Positions 6,384 to 7,198 of a stretch of 7,198 nucleotides of DNA are shown piece by piece. Made by a program: the position numbers and the translations under genes. The DNA lies in NCBI GenBank assembly GCA_002345845.1, contig DDWF01000056.1, positions 7,321-14,518 on the forward strand, given 5' to 3'. The stretch's first letter is position 1. Each line of letters opens with the position of its first letter. The notes beneath the pieces are model-generated. The model saw only the letters and a list, made by a program, of their open reading frames with translations. It had not been told where the DNA came from and did no database searches. The stretch is from Betaproteobacteria bacterium UBA2293 (GTDB lineage: Bacteria > Pseudomonadota > Gammaproteobacteria > Burkholderiales > Rhodocyclaceae).

Positions 6384-7198
6384 GCCTGCCCGTCGCCATT
6401 CCGCTGGGCCAGCGCCTGGCGCGCATCAACCAGCGCATCCTGGCCAGTGTGCTCGCTGTCTTTGCGCTGATCGTCATCGTCAGCAGTTTCGTCATCGGCA
6501 TTGTCGCCCTGCTGGAGTCCACCCAGAGCCGGGCGGCGATTCTCGCCGAGAATCTCAGCGCCAGCCTGCTGTTCAGCAATGCCGACGATGCCGGCGAACT
6601 GCTGAAATCGCTCGGGCACGCCGACGATGTACAACTGGCAGCGGTCTACAACGAAAGGCAACAGCTTTTCGCCCAGCATTCGGCGGCCGGCATCGGCATT
6701 CCGCTGACTTCGCCGGCGACTCAGGGGATCGACTACAGCCTCACCCATGTCGCCGTCGTGCATCCGATCCGCCACAAGGAACAACTTCTGGGCCGGCTCT
6801 ACCTGCAGGTAGGCCTCGCTTCGCTTTACTGGCAGCTGCTGATGTACCTGCTGATCACGGCGTCGGCGGCAGTGCTGGCGCTGCTGCTTGGCCACCGTTT
6901 CTCCAACCGCCTGAGTCGGGCGGCACTGCAGCCGCTGGCGGAACTGACCGCGCTCATGGAGCTGGTATCGGACGCCGGCGATTTCGACGTCCGGGCCAAG
7001 CCGAGCAAAATCCGCGAACTCGATACCCTGGCCCATGGTTTCAACACCATGCTGCATGAAATACGCAGTCGGGACGACAGTCTGCGCGAGCACCGGGACC
7101 ATCTGGAAACCTTGCTTCAGGAACGCACCGAAGCGATGGAGCAGGCCAGGGAGGCGAGCGGTGCCAAGAGCCGCTTCCTGGCCAACATGAGCCATGAG
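6380..7198 (+). CDS. Membrane sensor histidine kinase with YfiN-like (CHASE8-type) input, 5' part
   Basis: This is the first 273 codons of an open frame starting at GTG 6380 (GTGA overlap with the YfiR stop) and running off the window. Transmembrane helix 1 is at about residues 21-45 and helix 2 at about 152-171, framing a ~105-residue periplasmic region. That region's start, AILAENLSASLLFSNADDAG, with LLKSLGHADDVQLAAVY after it, resembles the CHASE8 sensor of YfiN-type proteins. A HAMP follows (about 172-230: LQPLAELTALMELV, then FDVRA and IRELDTLAHGFNTML). A coiled coil (about 235-262) leads into GAKSRFLANMSHE. That is a HisKA H-box, with H272 the expected phosphorylated residue; the IRTP that normally follows lies outside. 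The ATPase domain and any receiver domains are not visible, so whether it is a hybrid kinase is unknown. It probably responds to the adjacent YfiR protein. Confidence 0.88.
   Translation, partial: MSLPVAIPLGQRLARINQRILASVLAVFALIVIVSSFVIGIVALLESTQSRAAILAENLSASLLFSNADDAGELLKSLGHADDVQLAAVYNERQQLFAQHSAAGIGIPLTSPATQGIDYSLTHVAVVHPIRHKEQLLGRLYLQVGLASLYWQLLMYLLITASAAVLALLLGHRFSNRLSRAALQPLAELTALMELVSDAGDFDVRAKPSKIRELDTLAHGFNTMLHEIRSRDDSLREHRDHLETLLQERTEAMEQAREASGAKSRFLANMSHE

Noticed and set aside
6035..7195. Open frame of 386 codons on the - strand opposite the YfiR and kinase genes
   Set aside because: It spans two well-supported + strand genes and has no motif of its own.
1..7198. CRISPR arrays, tRNA/rRNA genes, insertion sequences and prophage attachment sites
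   Set aside because: No spaced direct repeats, no structural RNA signature, no transposase-like protein and no terminal inverted repeats were seen. Genes fill nearly the whole window.

Overview
The window is GC-rich, densely coding and carries every gene on the + strand. The gene order odhB-lpdA-zapE and the protein sequences suggest a betaproteobacterium, most likely Rhodocyclales-like (Dechloromonas/Azospira/Azonexus type). That placement is a judgement from gene order and sequence style; no database search was run. The window is cut inside a gene at both ends.

Positions 1-1754 are core metabolism: the 3' end of odhB (E2 of the 2-oxoglutarate dehydrogenase complex) and a complete lpdA (E3). 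A bulged terminator-like hairpin lies between them, and a strong intrinsic terminator with a GCAA loop follows lpdA. Positions 1794-3724 hold zapE (AFG1-family ATPase) and, with its ribosome-binding site on the zapE stop codon, a small exported protein. That protein resembles the N-domain and a few C-terminal strands of a secretin but lacks the length for a secretin pore.

Positions 3725-3858 form the only substantial gap on the right side. This AT-richer stretch has a small hairpin, two short dyads and a possible -10 element.

Positions 3859-7198 form a tight three-gene operon: a TonB-dependent outer-membrane receptor, a periplasmic YfiR-family (DUF4154) protein whose start overlaps the receptor stop by one base, and a membrane sensor starting at GTG within the YfiR stop region. 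The sensor has a YfiN-like two-helix/periplasmic (CHASE8-like) input region and a HAMP, but it runs into a histidine-kinase H-box at the window edge instead of a GGDEF domain.

The arrangement suggests trans-envelope signalling: an outer-membrane receptor, a periplasmic YfiR switch and an inner-membrane kinase. It recalls the YfiBNR system, with the receptor in place of YfiB and a kinase in place of the diguanylate cyclase. This operon is the most interesting part of the window. The components are recognisable families; the proposed signal flow is inference.
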